Source: Fructilactobacillus fructivorans
GTDB taxonomy: Bacteria > Bacillota > Bacilli > Lactobacillales > Lactobacillaceae
Assembly (NCBI RefSeq): GCF_001434095.1
Contig: NZ_AZDS01000004.1
Coordinates: forward strand, 1 to 64,000
DNA: 64,000 bases
Direction: 5' to 3'
Each line of letters opens with the position of its first letter. Within the stretch, counting starts at the first letter, position 1. Under the pieces are notes generated by a model. It saw only the letters and a program-made list of their open reading frames with translations. It did no database searches and was not told the origin of the DNA. This document shows positions 41,350-50,923 of the stretch, one piece after another. Position numbers and translations under genes: made by a program.

Positions 41350-42198
41350 TTAAAACAGATCGAGTTGCATGGGAGCCAATCCACCAAAATTCAATCCTAA
41401 AATCTTTTTTAACTGTAAGGCATTATCAGCCGCATCATGGCCAGAATTATTGTTAAAAATAACGCAAACCACTTTAGCTTGCTTCTGCAGGTCATTTGCG
41501 ACTTCCGCAAAGTGCTTCAGTTCATCTTCGTTATAACGGTACAAAGTTCGTTTCTTGCGCCACTGAGAGCTTTTTTCAAACCAGCCCTTCTGGTTCTGTC
41601 CATGCAGTCTCATCATAACGAAGTTTTTATCCGTCACAAAGGGTTCAAATGGCACTCCATCTGACAGATTGTGTGGTTCATCAACTACCACTTCACTCAT
41701 TTTCAGGCTCTTTAAATAGTCATGAACATCACGAGAGATTTCATCGCCATACCAACTTGGATTCCGAAATTCAATCGAGATGGGTAAACTTCCCATCCAC
41801 TCGCGAATTAACCTCAGGTAGCGAATGTTGTCGTTATTTAAGCGAAAATATGGCGGAAATTGAAATAAAACGGACGCCAACTGCTTGCTGTTAACCAGTG
41901 GATCCACCATTTCGCCATATCGCATAAAGGTCTCTCTTCGAACCTGTTCATTGTCCTCACCGAACTGAGGCAAATGATGTTTTGTCATTAAATAGTTTGC
42001 TTTTAGTATAAATTGAAAATTATTTGGAACCTGTTTTTGCCAATTCTCCACCGTCTTAATTTTGGGAATTCCGTAAAACGGATTATCAACTTCCACAACG
42101 GGAAAATGTTGGGCATATTCAGATAAAGTAACCTTACGATTTTTCCCATGAATTAACGATGAATGATCGGACCAGGTTGTCAGTCCAATTAAAATCAC
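41350..42198 (-). CDS. DUF72 family protein
   Basis: A 282-residue protein of the DUF72 (YecE-like) family, predicted to have a TIM barrel. Typical parts are NPFYGIPKIKTVENW, SVLFQFPPYF, SIEFRNPSWY and MRLHGQNQKGW. The function is unknown. The start is GTG 42198 with GGTGG upstream. It follows the sirtuin gene by 8 bp and is probably cotranscribed. Confidence 0.9.
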   Translation of the reverse strand: MILIGLTTWSDHSSLIHGKNRKVTLSEYAQHFPVVEVDNPFYGIPKIKTVENWQKQVPNNFQFILKANYLMTKHHLPQFGEDNEQVRRETFMRYGEMVDPLVNSKQLASVLFQFPPYFRLNNDNIRYLRLIREWMGSLPISIEFRNPSWYGDEISRDVHDYLKSLKMSEVVVDEPHNLSDGVPFEPFVTDKNFVMMRLHGQNQKGWFEKSSQWRKKRTLYRYNEDELKHFAEVANDLQKQAKVVCVIFNNNSGHDAADNALQLKKILGLNFGGLAPMQLDLF

Positions 42199-42206
42199 GT
42201 TACCAC

Positions 42207-42917
42207 CTATACTTTCAGTTTATCAAAGAAGTCAACGGCATCTTCTTGAACCATGGTAAATGGAAAATCAAAGTGAAGAGCTTCCTGATTAATCGCAATA
42301 ACATCAGCATTGGGATTTCGATAATCCAATAGTCCCGCAAACGGATAAACTCGCATCGATGTTCCTACGATCACAATCAGATCACTCTGACTCATCAGTC
42401 GCACGCTGTTTTCAACCGTCTGGGTGTTGATTCCTTCACCATACAAAACGATGTTGGGTCTCAGGATTCCACCACAATTCTTGTGATACATACTCTTCAT
42501 GTATTCGTGATAATCAACGTGTTTACCACACTTTTGACAGTAGATGTCGTACAAGTTACCGTGAAATTCATTCAAATTCTTAGCGTCCGCTTTTTCGTAC
42601 AAATTATCAACATTTTGCGTGATGATACTAGCACGATTTTGCCGGGTTAATTCAGCCTGCTTTTCGTGAATGACGTTTGGTTTAGCATCTGGATAGTACA
42701 TATTCTTTTTTACATATTCGTAGAATACTTCTGGTTCATTTACCAAGCAGTCATGACTCAAGTAATATTCGGCTGGTTTATTGCTCTTGTCATTCGTATA
42801 CAAGCCGCCCTTTGAACGATAATCAGGAATGCCAGATGGAGTTGAAATCCCAGCACCCGTTAAAAATACGATGTTCTTAGCATTATTAAACTTTTCTTGA
42901 ATATTATCTTGATTCAT
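42207..42917 (-). CDS. NAD-dependent protein deacylase, sirtuin family
   Basis: It removes acyl groups from lysine using NAD+. The NAD motif GAGISTPSGIPDYR (20-33), TQNVDNLY, and the catalytic His in NEFHGNLYD are present. The zinc site is CQKC plus HKNCGG: one of the usual four Cys appears to be replaced by His. 236 residues. The ribosome binding site is weak (GGGTG). Partner substrates are unknown. It is spaced 9 bp from the IpaB/EvcA-like gene. Confidence 0.9.
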   Translation of the reverse strand: MNQDNIQEKFNNAKNIVFLTGAGISTPSGIPDYRSKGGLYTNDKSNKPAEYYLSHDCLVNEPEVFYEYVKKNMYYPDAKPNVIHEKQAELTRQNRASIITQNVDNLYEKADAKNLNEFHGNLYDIYCQKCGKHVDYHEYMKSMYHKNCGGILRPNIVLYGEGINTQTVENSVRLMSQSDLIVIVGTSMRVYPFAGLLDYRNPNADVIAINQEALHFDFPFTMVQEDAVDFFDKLKV

Positions 42918-42926
42918 ATTATCACC

Positions 42927-43898
42927 CTATCTTAATAAATATGGAATCCTTAAATCTTGATACAATTCTTTCACTGTCTTAGAATACAGTTCTTTAAAAT
43001 AATCTTCACTAGCCTGTTTACCTGCTGGTCCACTTGTCACGAACGAGTTTTGATCATCTGACTTGGTGAAGCCAACGTAGGCTCTTTTCCCAGTCTTGGT
43101 TTCTTTTAGTTCCGAATGATAAAGGTTAAAGACCTGTTTTACTTGAAGGCCTAGTTGCCGTTTTGAAAAGACGGCTGTCATCATTACAAAGTCATTTAGT
43201 TGAAGGGGCGGAAGTCCCCACTTCTTCATCTGCTTATCAAAATCACGATATAATTTTACAACATCACGTCGAAGGGCAAACGGAGAGTCAACTGGCTTTT
43301 CGGTTAACATGGCATATAATTCCTTAGCAGCCTTCAAGGAAATTGGAAAACTCCTTTGAAACACGTCAGCAAACTGATCGAAATGGTCACCGAGAAAAAT
43401 CATTGCATCTAAAATCGTAACGAGACGCAGTGGCATTTCATCGTCAACCTTCCCTGATTCAGGGGTAATCGTCTGTCTGACACCCTTAACATATTCCTTT
43501 TCGATTCTCTCATCAACTAAATCGTGTTTTCGTTGCTCAGAATAAACCACAAAATGACAAACGTCATCGTACAACTCGGTTCCCATGTACATCAACTGTT
43601 CATCAAGTTGCTTATCCCCACTAGTAAGGGGAAAATAAATCTGAGGAAAGCCACGCAGAGTCATCAAAAGATGAAGCAATTCATGAGTGGCAGTGAAATC
43701 AGGCTCGGTCAGGTCGTTAATCTGGACGTAAAGTCGATCACCATCTTGAACCACCTGAGCCTGATCATGACGCACGTAACCAGACTTTAAGTTGCCAATA
43801 AACTGGACTTCAACGTCGCCCGGGAAAAAGTGACTAACATCGTTAATTAAGCCCTGGGTCGTTTTACTTAGTTGGACATTATTGTTATTTTCGGCCAT
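42927..43898 (-). CDS. IpaB/EvcA-like protein with HELLH motif
   Basis: A 323-residue protein I recognise as the family called IpaB/EvcA in lactobacilli, a name with no firm functional basis. It has HELLH near residue 75 in TATHELLHLLMTL, a gluzincin-like zinc motif, which suggests a metallopeptidase-like fold. There is no signal peptide. ATG 43898 has AAGGGAAG ten bases upstream; a TTG at 43907 is closer than usual to that site. It overlaps mvaA by 14 bp, as often seen in lactobacilli. Confidence 0.8.
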   Translation of the reverse strand: MAENNNNVQLSKTTQGLINDVSHFFPGDVEVQFIGNLKSGYVRHDQAQVVQDGDRLYVQINDLTEPDFTATHELLHLLMTLRGFPQIYFPLTSGDKQLDEQLMYMGTELYDDVCHFVVYSEQRKHDLVDERIEKEYVKGVRQTITPESGKVDDEMPLRLVTILDAMIFLGDHFDQFADVFQRSFPISLKAAKELYAMLTEKPVDSPFALRRDVVKLYRDFDKQMKKWGLPPLQLNDFVMMTAVFSKRQLGLQVKQVFNLYHSELKETKTGKRAYVGFTKSDDQNSFVTSGPAGKQASEDYFKELYSKTVKELYQDLRIPYLLR

Positions 43899-45150
43899 TT
43901 GATCCAAACTTCCCTTCTAGAATTCGTTGCGTATTTTCTAAATTTCTTTGATTTTTCGGTAATTTTTTTAATTCGTTAACCACGGTATCAAGTTGGTAAC
44001 TGGTTGCCCCCGCAGACATAGCAAGAGATTTCATCTGAAGGTTCATGTGACCACGCTGAATTCCGTCGGTCACAAGCGCCTTTAAGGCTGCTAGATTTTG
44101 TGCCAGTCCAACCGCCGCAATCACTTCCATAAACTGAAGTGCTGAATTAACGTTTAAAATCTGATAATTAATTCGACTCATGGCAAAAAGGTGGGTCGCT
44201 CCACCAATGATCCCTGATGGAACTGGGATAGTAATCGTTCCAGTGAGACCCTTATCTGTAACTTTCCACTGACTAAGGCCTTGGTACTGACCCTTACGAG
44301 CTGCATAAGCGTGTACTGCACTTTCAACGGCTCGCCAGTCATTTCCGGTTGCAAGCAACACAGCATCAATTCCATTCATAATTCCCTTATTATGAGTAGC
44401 CGCTCGCTTCGGATACTTTTGGGCAATCATCGCTGCCTCTGCAATCTTTTTAGCCACCGTTTGGCCGTCTAATTCACCACGTCTCAACGCGGAAAATGGT
44501 ACGGTTCCGTTGGCCTGAACCAGGTTCCGATCACCATAATTTGAAAGAATACTCATTAAGGAAGACTGATCCACATTAAGTTCAAGATAGGTCGAGAGAG
44601 CCTCCAACATCGAATTAATGATGTTAGCCCCCATTGCATCCCCCACATCAACAAATAGTTCAATGGATAGGTAATGCTCGTCAATCTCAGTCACACTAAG
44701 ATCACGAACTCCTCCATATTTCTCAACCGTGGGATGAGCCTTTCTAGCAACTTCCATAAGTTTCAACCGATTTTCTTGAACCCACCGCTCAAACTGAGCT
44801 GGGCGATCCACCCTTAAAACCACCTCACCAGTTAAAACGCGACTCTGGGCCTTGGAATGAATGCCACCCCCAGCCCGTAACATGTTAGCACCGTTGCTGG
44901 CAGCGGCAATAACTGATGGTTCTTCAATTACCATGGGAATCAGGTGCTCCACTCCGTTAATCACAAAATTAGTGGCAATTCCCTCTGGCAATCCGTAATC
45001 GGCCAAATAATTCTCAATAAGGTGACTACTGGTATCGTCAAAATGATGATGAATCACTTCAAGCTGCGATCCATCCAGGTCAGCAAACTGGGCCACCTGC
45101 TTTAAACGTTCACCATATGATTTTTTGTAAAAACCCTTAAAATCGTTCAA
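43885..45150 (-). CDS. mvaA: Hydroxymethylglutaryl-CoA reductase, class II (degradative type)
   Basis: It reduces HMG-CoA to mevalonate for isoprenoid synthesis. Signature regions include ENYLADYGLPEGIATNFV, EEPSVIAAASNGA, DVGDAMGANIINSMLE and NKGIMNGIDAVL. 421 residues is the class II size. The start is TTG 45150 with AGGTG upstream. The rest of the mevalonate pathway is not in this window. It overlaps the next gene by 14 bp. Confidence 0.95.
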   Translation of the reverse strand: MNDFKGFYKKSYGERLKQVAQFADLDGSQLEVIHHHFDDTSSHLIENYLADYGLPEGIATNFVINGVEHLIPMVIEEPSVIAAASNGANMLRAGGGIHSKAQSRVLTGEVVLRVDRPAQFERWVQENRLKLMEVARKAHPTVEKYGGVRDLSVTEIDEHYLSIELFVDVGDAMGANIINSMLEALSTYLELNVDQSSLMSILSNYGDRNLVQANGTVPFSALRRGELDGQTVAKKIAEAAMIAQKYPKRAATHNKGIMNGIDAVLLATGNDWRAVESAVHAYAARKGQYQGLSQWKVTDKGLTGTITIPVPSGIIGGATHLFAMSRINYQILNVNSALQFMEVIAAVGLAQNLAALKALVTDGIQRGHMNLQMKSLAMSAGATSYQLDTVVNELKKLPKNQRNLENTQRILEGKFGSNGRK

Positions 45151-45158
45151 AATGACAC

Positions 45159-46094
45159 CTATTTTCTAAAATGAGGATTATTCTCAATGTATTCGTTAAT
45201 GAGTCCCTCACGAACTCCGCCATTGGAAAAAATAACCCGCTTGGAGTCAATAAAGTTCATCATCACCGTCAGACACAACGAACCACCGATAATCACATCG
45301 GCTCGGTCATTTTCAAGACCATTGATTTTCTGTCGTTCTGCCAAATTACGGTTCAAAAACGTCTCAACCGTGACATTGACCTGCTTTCTGGTTAACTGAA
45401 AATTCTGAATGTGATCAACATGACTAAGATGTTGATAACGCCGGTTGATGCGCGCAATGGCGCGAGCCGCTCCACCGATCAACACGATGGGATAATGAAG
45501 GGGCTTTTTAATCCACGGAATCCGACTGTAAACTTCCGCAATGTATGACTCTGCTTCAAATAAATCAGCGGCGGTCACCTGATCAATGAGATGAAATTGT
45601 TCCGAAATCTTAACGGCTCCGATGGGAACACTCACACAATGAATACACTTTTGATTTCGTACGTGGATGATTTCCACACTGGCTCCACCCACGTCCATCA
45701 AAAGATAATCCTTCACCGCTAATCGATCTGAAATTCCGAGGTAATCGTAGTAGGCCTCTTCTTTCCCGGTTAACACGCGCACTTTAATGTGGAGCTGCTT
45801 ATAAACATTTTTTAAAAAATCTTTTTGGTTTTGAGCTTGCCGCACCGCCGCCGTAGCAATGGCTCGCACCACCACATTTTTATACTTTGAATACTCTGAC
45901 TTAAAGGATCGAAGCGCTGAAATAGTACGATTCATTGCCGTTATCTGTAAAATATTATTTTGTCCGATTCCCTCAGATAATCTGGTATCATTCTTCACGC
46001 GTTTTATCTCATGGTAACTTCCATCTGGATCAATGCAATAAATTGCCATTCTAACTGAGTTCGAACCGATATCAATGATGACAAAGTTCTCCAT
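45159..46094 (-). CDS. Exopolyphosphatase / Ppx-GppA family
   Basis: A 311-residue ASKHA-fold phosphatase with IDIGSNSVRMAIY (8-20) and LLMDVGGASVEII. It lacks the C-terminal extension of E. coli Ppx. It degrades polyphosphate or pppGpp; sequence alone does not decide. GAGGAGG precedes the ATG. It lies 8 bp upstream of mvaA. Confidence 0.92.
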   Translation of the reverse strand: MENFVIIDIGSNSVRMAIYCIDPDGSYHEIKRVKNDTRLSEGIGQNNILQITAMNRTISALRSFKSEYSKYKNVVVRAIATAAVRQAQNQKDFLKNVYKQLHIKVRVLTGKEEAYYDYLGISDRLAVKDYLLMDVGGASVEIIHVRNQKCIHCVSVPIGAVKISEQFHLIDQVTAADLFEAESYIAEVYSRIPWIKKPLHYPIVLIGGAARAIARINRRYQHLSHVDHIQNFQLTRKQVNVTVETFLNRNLAERQKINGLENDRADVIIGGSLCLTVMMNFIDSKRVIFSNGGVREGLINEYIENNPHFRK

Positions 46095-46146
46095 TCGATT
46101 CTCCTCCTCAAGTATTTATTCGTATTTTATGCTTTGAAAATTTATG

Positions 46147-47166
46147 CTACTTAAAGTAGTTAATTCCCATCGCATCACGAACTTCTTCAAGAGTGTTTTC
46201 TGCAACAATGTTAGCTGCGTCGCTGCCATCCTTTAAGACCTGATAGACATATTGGGGATCTTTTGCCAATTTTTCTCGGCGCTCTCTGATTGGTTTGAGT
46301 TCATCTTGTAAAACTTCGTTTAAATACAACTTAATTTTAACATCTCCAAGACCACCATGTTGATATTGCTCTTTCAGTTCGTTAACTTTTTGCTGATCTT
46401 TAGCGAAAATATCAAGGTAGGTGAAGACGGTATTACCCTCTACTTTACCGGGATCCTGGACGTGAATATGATCTGGATCCGTATACATGGACATTACTTT
46501 CTTTTTAATGGTGTCGGCATCATCGGCCAAATAGATCGCATTGTTTAGCGATTTACTCATCTTGGCGTTTCCATCTAATCCTGGAATTCGACCCCGACCC
46601 TTTGGTGGGAAAAAGCCTTCTGGCTCAACCAACACATCCTTGTGGTAAGCGTTATTAAAACTTCTCACGATCTCGCGCGTCTGCTCGATCATTGGCTCCT
46701 GATCCTCTCCAACTGGCACCACGGTTGCTTTAAAGGCGGTAATGTCAGCCGCCTGACTAACCGGATAGATGAAGAAGCCAGCTGGAACACTTTCACCGAA
46801 GTTTTTTTGTTTAATCTCGGTCTTAACGGTCGGATTACGTTTTAAACGTGAAACCGTGACCAGGTTCAAGTAAATCATGGTTAATTCGTTTAAAGCTGGA
46901 ATCTGAGACTGCACGAAGATGGTTGATTTAGCTGGATCAAGCCCAACTGCCAGGTAATCTAAGGCTACTTGTAACAGACTATTTTGAATCTTCTCTGGAT
47001 CACGAGCATTATCAGTCAACGCCTGCATATCGGCGATCATGATAAATGGATCATAATTGCCTGAATTTTGGAGCTTGAGTCGACTCATTAATGAACCAAC
47101 GTAGTGTCCAATGTGAAGCTTGCCGGTCGGACGATCACCGGTCAAAACAATTTCTTTTTCTGCCAT
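46147..47166 (-). CDS. trpS: Tryptophan--tRNA ligase
   Basis: It charges tRNA-Trp. The HIGH motif is HIGH (18-21) in [11 protein letters not shown] and KMSKS is in [11 protein letters not shown]. 339 residues is typical. AAGGGG precedes the ATG. A T-box leader with a Trp specifier candidate lies directly upstream. Confidence 0.97.
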   Translation of the reverse strand: MAEKEIVLTGDRPTGKLHIGHYVGSLMSRLKLQNSGNYDPFIMIADMQALTDNARDPEKIQNSLLQVALDYLAVGLDPAKSTIFVQSQIPALNELTMIYLNLVTVSRLKRNPTVKTEIKQKNFGESVPAGFFIYPVSQAADITAFKATVVPVGEDQEPMIEQTREIVRSFNNAYHKDVLVEPEGFFPPKGRGRIPGLDGNAKMSKSLNNAIYLADDADTIKKKVMSMYTDPDHIHVQDPGKVEGNTVFTYLDIFAKDQQKVNELKEQYQHGGLGDVKIKLYLNEVLQDELKPIRERREKLAKDPQYVYQVLKDGSDAANIVAENTLEEVRDAMGINYFK

Positions 47167-47183
47167 TATAATTTCCCCTTCTT

Positions 47184-47372
47184 TAAGAAAAAACGTCCTA
47201 TTGAATAATCAATAGGACGCCTACACGTGGTACCACCTAAATTGCAGAAATTCTCTGCCACTCAAACTATAAGGTAGTTAACCATCAAACCATTTCGTAT
47301 CGTCTGGCTAATCTCAGTAAAAATAGCCTCTCTGTCATTTGACTCTACTACTTATTAATTCAAATCTATATC
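47184..47372 (-). ncRNA. T-box riboswitch, Trp type, of trpS
   Basis: The conserved T-box AGGTGGTACCACG lies at 47226-47238 (minus strand). It is followed by a strong terminator: CGTCCTATTGA-ATAA-TCAATAGGACG (47194-47219) and a T run. Upstream, GAGAGGCTA and TAGCC can form part of stem I, and a TGG in GAAATGGTTTGA (47290-47292) is the candidate specifier. Uncharged tRNA-Trp would stabilise the antiterminator and allow trpS expression. Confidence 0.9.
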
Positions 47373-47378
47373 AACATT

Positions 47379-47407
47379 ATTTTATGCGATTTAAGAAGGG
47401 TTGTCAA
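47379..47407 (-). promoter_or_regulatory. trpS promoter
   Basis: TTGACA (47402-47407), 17 bp, TAAAAT (47379-47384), on the minus strand. Confidence 0.85.
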
Positions 47408-47419
47408 AGCACGAAAAAA

Positions 47420-47448
47420 TTGACAGTCCCGGCTTTTCAAATTAGAAT
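47420..47448 (+). promoter_or_regulatory. helD promoter
   Basis: TTGACA (47420-47425), 17 bp, TAGAAT (47443-47448). It is divergent from the trpS promoter, with 12 bp between the two -35 boxes. Confidence 0.85.
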
Positions 47449-47472
47449 TATTCACGAATTAAAGGGAGGAGT

Positions 47473-49785
47473 ATGCACTTGAATAAGGATGAAAGAAACA
47501 AAGAGCAAGAGCGTGTTACCTGGGTTTCGCAACAACTAGACGAAAAAATCCAGGACACCCAAACTGAATACCAAAAAGCCAAGGCAGAAACTCAACGAGT
47601 TCAAAAGGACTATGGGACCAACACCTCTGCCAACTACTTAGAAGCAGACGATCGGATCGAAACCAGTGCGGACCTTCAACAGCAACGTAGTCTTACCAAT
47701 AAAGTGGTCGAGGATCAAGCCATCGTTGAAAGCCAATTAGCAACTTATCGCGACTTACGACAGTCACCCTACTTTGGGCGCATCGACATTCAAGATGAAG
47801 GCTTTTCTGACGTGGACCACCTCTACATTGGGAAAGCTTCTTTCATTGACAAAGATGGCGAGTTCTTAATCTATGATTGGCGAGCTCCCATTTCGAGTGT
47901 CTACTATAATGGGACCCTGGGCAAAGTCGCTTACGATACTCTCAATGGCAAGCAAAATACCGATCTGCTAAAGAAACGTCAGTTTCAGATTAAGAATGGC
48001 AAGATTATCAACATGTTTGATACTAACGAAATGGTCGGTGATGAACTGCTTCAGAGTGCCTTAAGTGATGAAAACAACGAAAAGATGCAGAACATCGTGG
48101 CTACCATTCAACACGAACAAAATGACATCATCAGAGATACCAACAGTAACCTATTAGTGGTTCAAGGAGTCGCCGGTTCTGGGAAGACATCGGCTCTCTT
48201 GCAGCGCATTGCCTTTCTGCTGTATCACAGTCGGGACTCACTCAATGCCGACCAGATCCTCCTGTTCTCACCCAATCTTTTATTTAGTAACTACATTAAA
48301 GATGTGTTGCCAAGTTTAGGGGAACGGAACATGCGTCAGGTTACTCTGGCCGAATTCTTTGCTCACCGCCTGGAGGGCATGAAGGTTCAAACCTTGTTTC
48401 AGCGGTATGAAGATAACGATCAAGATTTTGATCCCGCTCTTCGGGAATTTAAAAACAGTCAGAATTACATTGACCAAATTGAGGAGTACGTTAAACGGCT
48501 AACTCCTGATCGCATTAAGTTTGATGACATTCATTTTAATGGCGAGGTCTACTTTTCAAAGGATGAGATTCGAGAAGTTTATGCGGCCCTTCCACAGAGA
48601 ATGACCAGCAATGAAAAACTGCTTCAAACCAAAAACAAGCTGATTAAGCGCCTCAAGAATCGGATTCACGACGAGACCAAGAGGAAATGGGTCGCAGACA
48701 TCATCGATACCATGAGTGATGAACAGTATCACAATCTACTCGGCGCAAAACACCTAAACGACTTTGAGGAACTCGATGACGAACGGAATTATATCGCGAC
48801 CCAATTAGTTAAAAATCGTCTAAGCACGGTCTACGATGCCATCTATAATGATGAGTTTTTAGATCCTTACGTTCAATACGCTGATTTCCTTGACCACGTT
48901 AAGCTACCGAACCAGGTTGATTCGGACCAGTGGAAACAAAGTAAGAATGACTTTTTGGGTCACATTGAATTTCACCAGATTGGTTTAGATGACACCGCTC
49001 CGTTACTGTACCTTCGGGATCGTTTCAGCGGTGAAAATAAAAACGTCAACATTAAGTACCTCTTTGTTGATGAGATCCAAGACTATTCCATTGCCCAAAT
49101 TATGTATCTCAAACTCATCTTTCCGCGCGCTAAGTTCAATCTAATTGGCGATAGTGAACAGGCCATTTTTAAGGATGTGGAATCCGCTCAAACACTATTA
49201 GATAAATTAAATGATGCCATTCCAAGTAAACGTTCCCGTTTGATTCAACTGAATCGATCGTATCGTTCTACTTACCCAATTACCTCGTTTGCTAAATCTT
49301 TGTTGCCCGATGGCAATGATATCGAAGCCTTTAATCGTAACGGTGATAAGCCGGAATTGATCGTCAAAGATGGTTCAGATGAATTGGAGCAAACCCTCCT
49401 CAGCGTCATCAAGCAACAACTTCAAAAGCACGAAACCGTGGCCATCATCACCAAGGATGCTGCGTCTGCCAAGCGGGTCTACCAGAAAGTGAACGCCAGG
49501 TTCGATGCCACTCTCTTAAAAGATAGTGATCGTGACATGACTTCTCCAGTCGTGGTTCTCCCGGTCTACCTCGCAAAGGGACTCGAGTTTGACTCTGTCG
49601 TTGCATGGGATACATCCAAACGAAACTATCCTGATGAACATTCACTTGGAGTTCTTTACACCATCCTGACACGGGCCATGCACTCATTGACCCTGCTGTG
49701 TAATGGTGAGGTTTCTCCGTTGATTCCTAAGCGGGCCATCAGTAATAATTTAATTAAAGTTAGTAAAAATTCAACGGCTGAATAA
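47473..49785 (+). CDS. helD: HelD-like RNA polymerase recycling ATPase (UvrD/Rep-type)
   Basis: A 770-residue superfamily 1 ATPase of the HelD type, which releases stalled RNA polymerase and works with the delta subunit. The long N-terminal coiled coil (EKIQDTQTEYQKAKAETQRV) enters the secondary channel in studied homologues. Walker A VAGSGKTSALLQRI is at about 232, Walker B LFVDEIQDYS, and LNRSYRSTYPI is the Arg-rich motif. ATG 47473 is three bases after GGAGG; TTG 47479, nine bases after it, is an equally good start. The window also encodes delta (rpoE). Confidence 0.92.
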   Translation: MHLNKDERNKEQERVTWVSQQLDEKIQDTQTEYQKAKAETQRVQKDYGTNTSANYLEADDRIETSADLQQQRSLTNKVVEDQAIVESQLATYRDLRQSPYFGRIDIQDEGFSDVDHLYIGKASFIDKDGEFLIYDWRAPISSVYYNGTLGKVAYDTLNGKQNTDLLKKRQFQIKNGKIINMFDTNEMVGDELLQSALSDENNEKMQNIVATIQHEQNDIIRDTNSNLLVVQGVAGSGKTSALLQRIAFLLYHSRDSLNADQILLFSPNLLFSNYIKDVLPSLGERNMRQVTLAEFFAHRLEGMKVQTLFQRYEDNDQDFDPALREFKNSQNYIDQIEEYVKRLTPDRIKFDDIHFNGEVYFSKDEIREVYAALPQRMTSNEKLLQTKNKLIKRLKNRIHDETKRKWVADIIDTMSDEQYHNLLGAKHLNDFEELDDERNYIATQLVKNRLSTVYDAIYNDEFLDPYVQYADFLDHVKLPNQVDSDQWKQSKNDFLGHIEFHQIGLDDTAPLLYLRDRFSGENKNVNIKYLFVDEIQDYSIAQIMYLKLIFPRAKFNLIGDSEQAIFKDVESAQTLLDKLNDAIPSKRSRLIQLNRSYRSTYPITSFAKSLLPDGNDIEAFNRNGDKPELIVKDGSDELEQTLLSVIKQQLQKHETVAIITKDAASAKRVYQKVNARFDATLLKDSDRDMTSPVVVLPVYLAKGLEFDSVVAWDTSKRNYPDEHSLGVLYTILTRAMHSLTLLCNGEVSPLIPKRAISNNLIKVSKNSTAE

Positions 49786-49819
49786 AAAACTCTCACTACT
49801 TCGGTAGTGAGAGTTTTCA
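49784..49819 (+). terminator. Terminator after helD
   Basis: ACTCTCACTAC-TTCG-GTAGTGAGAGT, an 11-bp stem with a very stable C(UUCG)G tetraloop and flanking A and T runs; it can also serve the converging tRNA. Confidence 0.92.
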
Positions 49820-49848
49820 ATTAATTAACTTAATCAAACGAACCGGAA

Positions 49849-49921
49849 AGCCATTCCCGGGAGTCGAACCCGGCACCCTTTCCTTACCATGGAAATGCTC
49901 TACCTACTGAGCTAGAATGGC
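49849..49921 (-). tRNA. tRNA-Thr (anticodon GGT)
   Basis: A 73-nt cloverleaf: acceptor GCCATTC/GAATGGC, D-stem GCTC/GAGC, anticodon stem TTTCC/GGAAA with loop ATGGTAA giving GGT, and T-arm CCGGG-TTCGACT-CCCGG. CCA is not encoded. It lies alone between helD and the zinc lipoprotein gene. Confidence 0.95.
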
Positions 49922-49992
49922 ATTTTCATTTTACCACACCAAAAATGTTACACTAGGATAGAATTCGACAAAGATTAGAAAAGGAAGATAAA

Positions 49993-50886
49993 ATGAAAAG
50001 ACACTTTAAGATTGCCCTATTAGTAACCTGCCTTGCATTATTCATGATTCCACTAGTGGGATGTCATCAATCCACGTCCAATGACTCGAAGAAAATTCAG
50101 GTCGTTAGTTCCGTTAATTTCTACGGTGATGCCGCTCAAAAGGTGGTTGGCAAGTATGGTCATAATACTTCAATCATTAATTCTGACGTTGACCCCCATG
50201 ATTTTGAACCAACAACTAATAACGCGAAAGAAGTTGCTAGAGCAAACGTGGTCATTGCCAACGGAATTGGATATGATGATTGGATGAAAGAACTGGTTCA
50301 TAACGCTGGTAATGATCATCAACAGGACATTAACGTTGGGACATTAATGCACAAAAAAGATGGAGATAACGAACACATCTGGTATGATCCTGAAACCATG
50401 GATCACCTTGTTGATCGTTTAGTCACCGTCTATAGTAAGCTTGATCCTGACCACCGTGACTACTTTAAAAAGAATGCTCAAGAATATAAGAATGAGTGGG
50501 GAAAGACTCAACAGTTAATCAAAAAACTCGCCAAAAATTCACACGGTCAATCAGTTGCTACGAGTGAACCAGTCTTTGACTACTCGCTTGATGCCCTTGG
50601 GTACAAGCTCAAGGATTACGGCTTTTCTAATGCAATTGAAAAGGGTGTCGATCCCTCTGTCAATGATATTGCCGAGCTGCAAAGCGATATGCGCAATCAT
50701 AAGATTGCCTTCTTCGTTAACAACACTCAGTCTGACAGTCCTGTGGTTACTCAGATGGTTAAATATGCTAAAAAGTACAACGTCCCAATCCTAAACGTCT
50801 CTGAAACCGCACCAAGAGGCCAAAATTATATGCAGTGGATGACGAATCAGTATCGAGAACTCGAAAAAATTCAAGATCAACAATAA
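49993..50886 (+). CDS. Zinc/manganese ABC transporter substrate-binding lipoprotein (ZnuA/AdcA type)
   Basis: A 297-residue lipoprotein with a lipobox LVGC (Cys24) after a hydrophobic signal. It belongs to the cluster A-I metal-binding family: VDPHDFEPT, EHIWYDPETMDHL and TSEPVFDYSLDALG are characteristic, with metal ligands His in DPHD and EHIWYD. GGAAG precedes the ATG. No permease or ATPase is adjacent; the ABC pair at 35064-36555 is the natural partner. Confidence 0.92.
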   Translation: MKRHFKIALLVTCLALFMIPLVGCHQSTSNDSKKIQVVSSVNFYGDAAQKVVGKYGHNTSIINSDVDPHDFEPTTNNAKEVARANVVIANGIGYDDWMKELVHNAGNDHQQDINVGTLMHKKDGDNEHIWYDPETMDHLVDRLVTVYSKLDPDHRDYFKKNAQEYKNEWGKTQQLIKKLAKNSHGQSVATSEPVFDYSLDALGYKLKDYGFSNAIEKGVDPSVNDIAELQSDMRNHKIAFFVNNTQSDSPVVTQMVKYAKKYNVPILNVSETAPRGQNYMQWMTNQYRELEKIQDQQ

Positions 50887-50923
50887 AAAAACGATGCTCA
50901 AAAATTGAGCATCGTTTTTGTTT
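50884..50923. terminator. Bidirectional terminator, znuA-type gene / DUF4811
   Basis: AAACGATGCTCAA and TTGAGCATCGTTT form a long stem flanked by A and T runs, between converging genes. Confidence 0.92.

Noticed and set aside
49448-49687. Minus-strand frame inside helD
   Set aside because: It is antisense to the conserved C-terminal helicase motifs and has no start signals.
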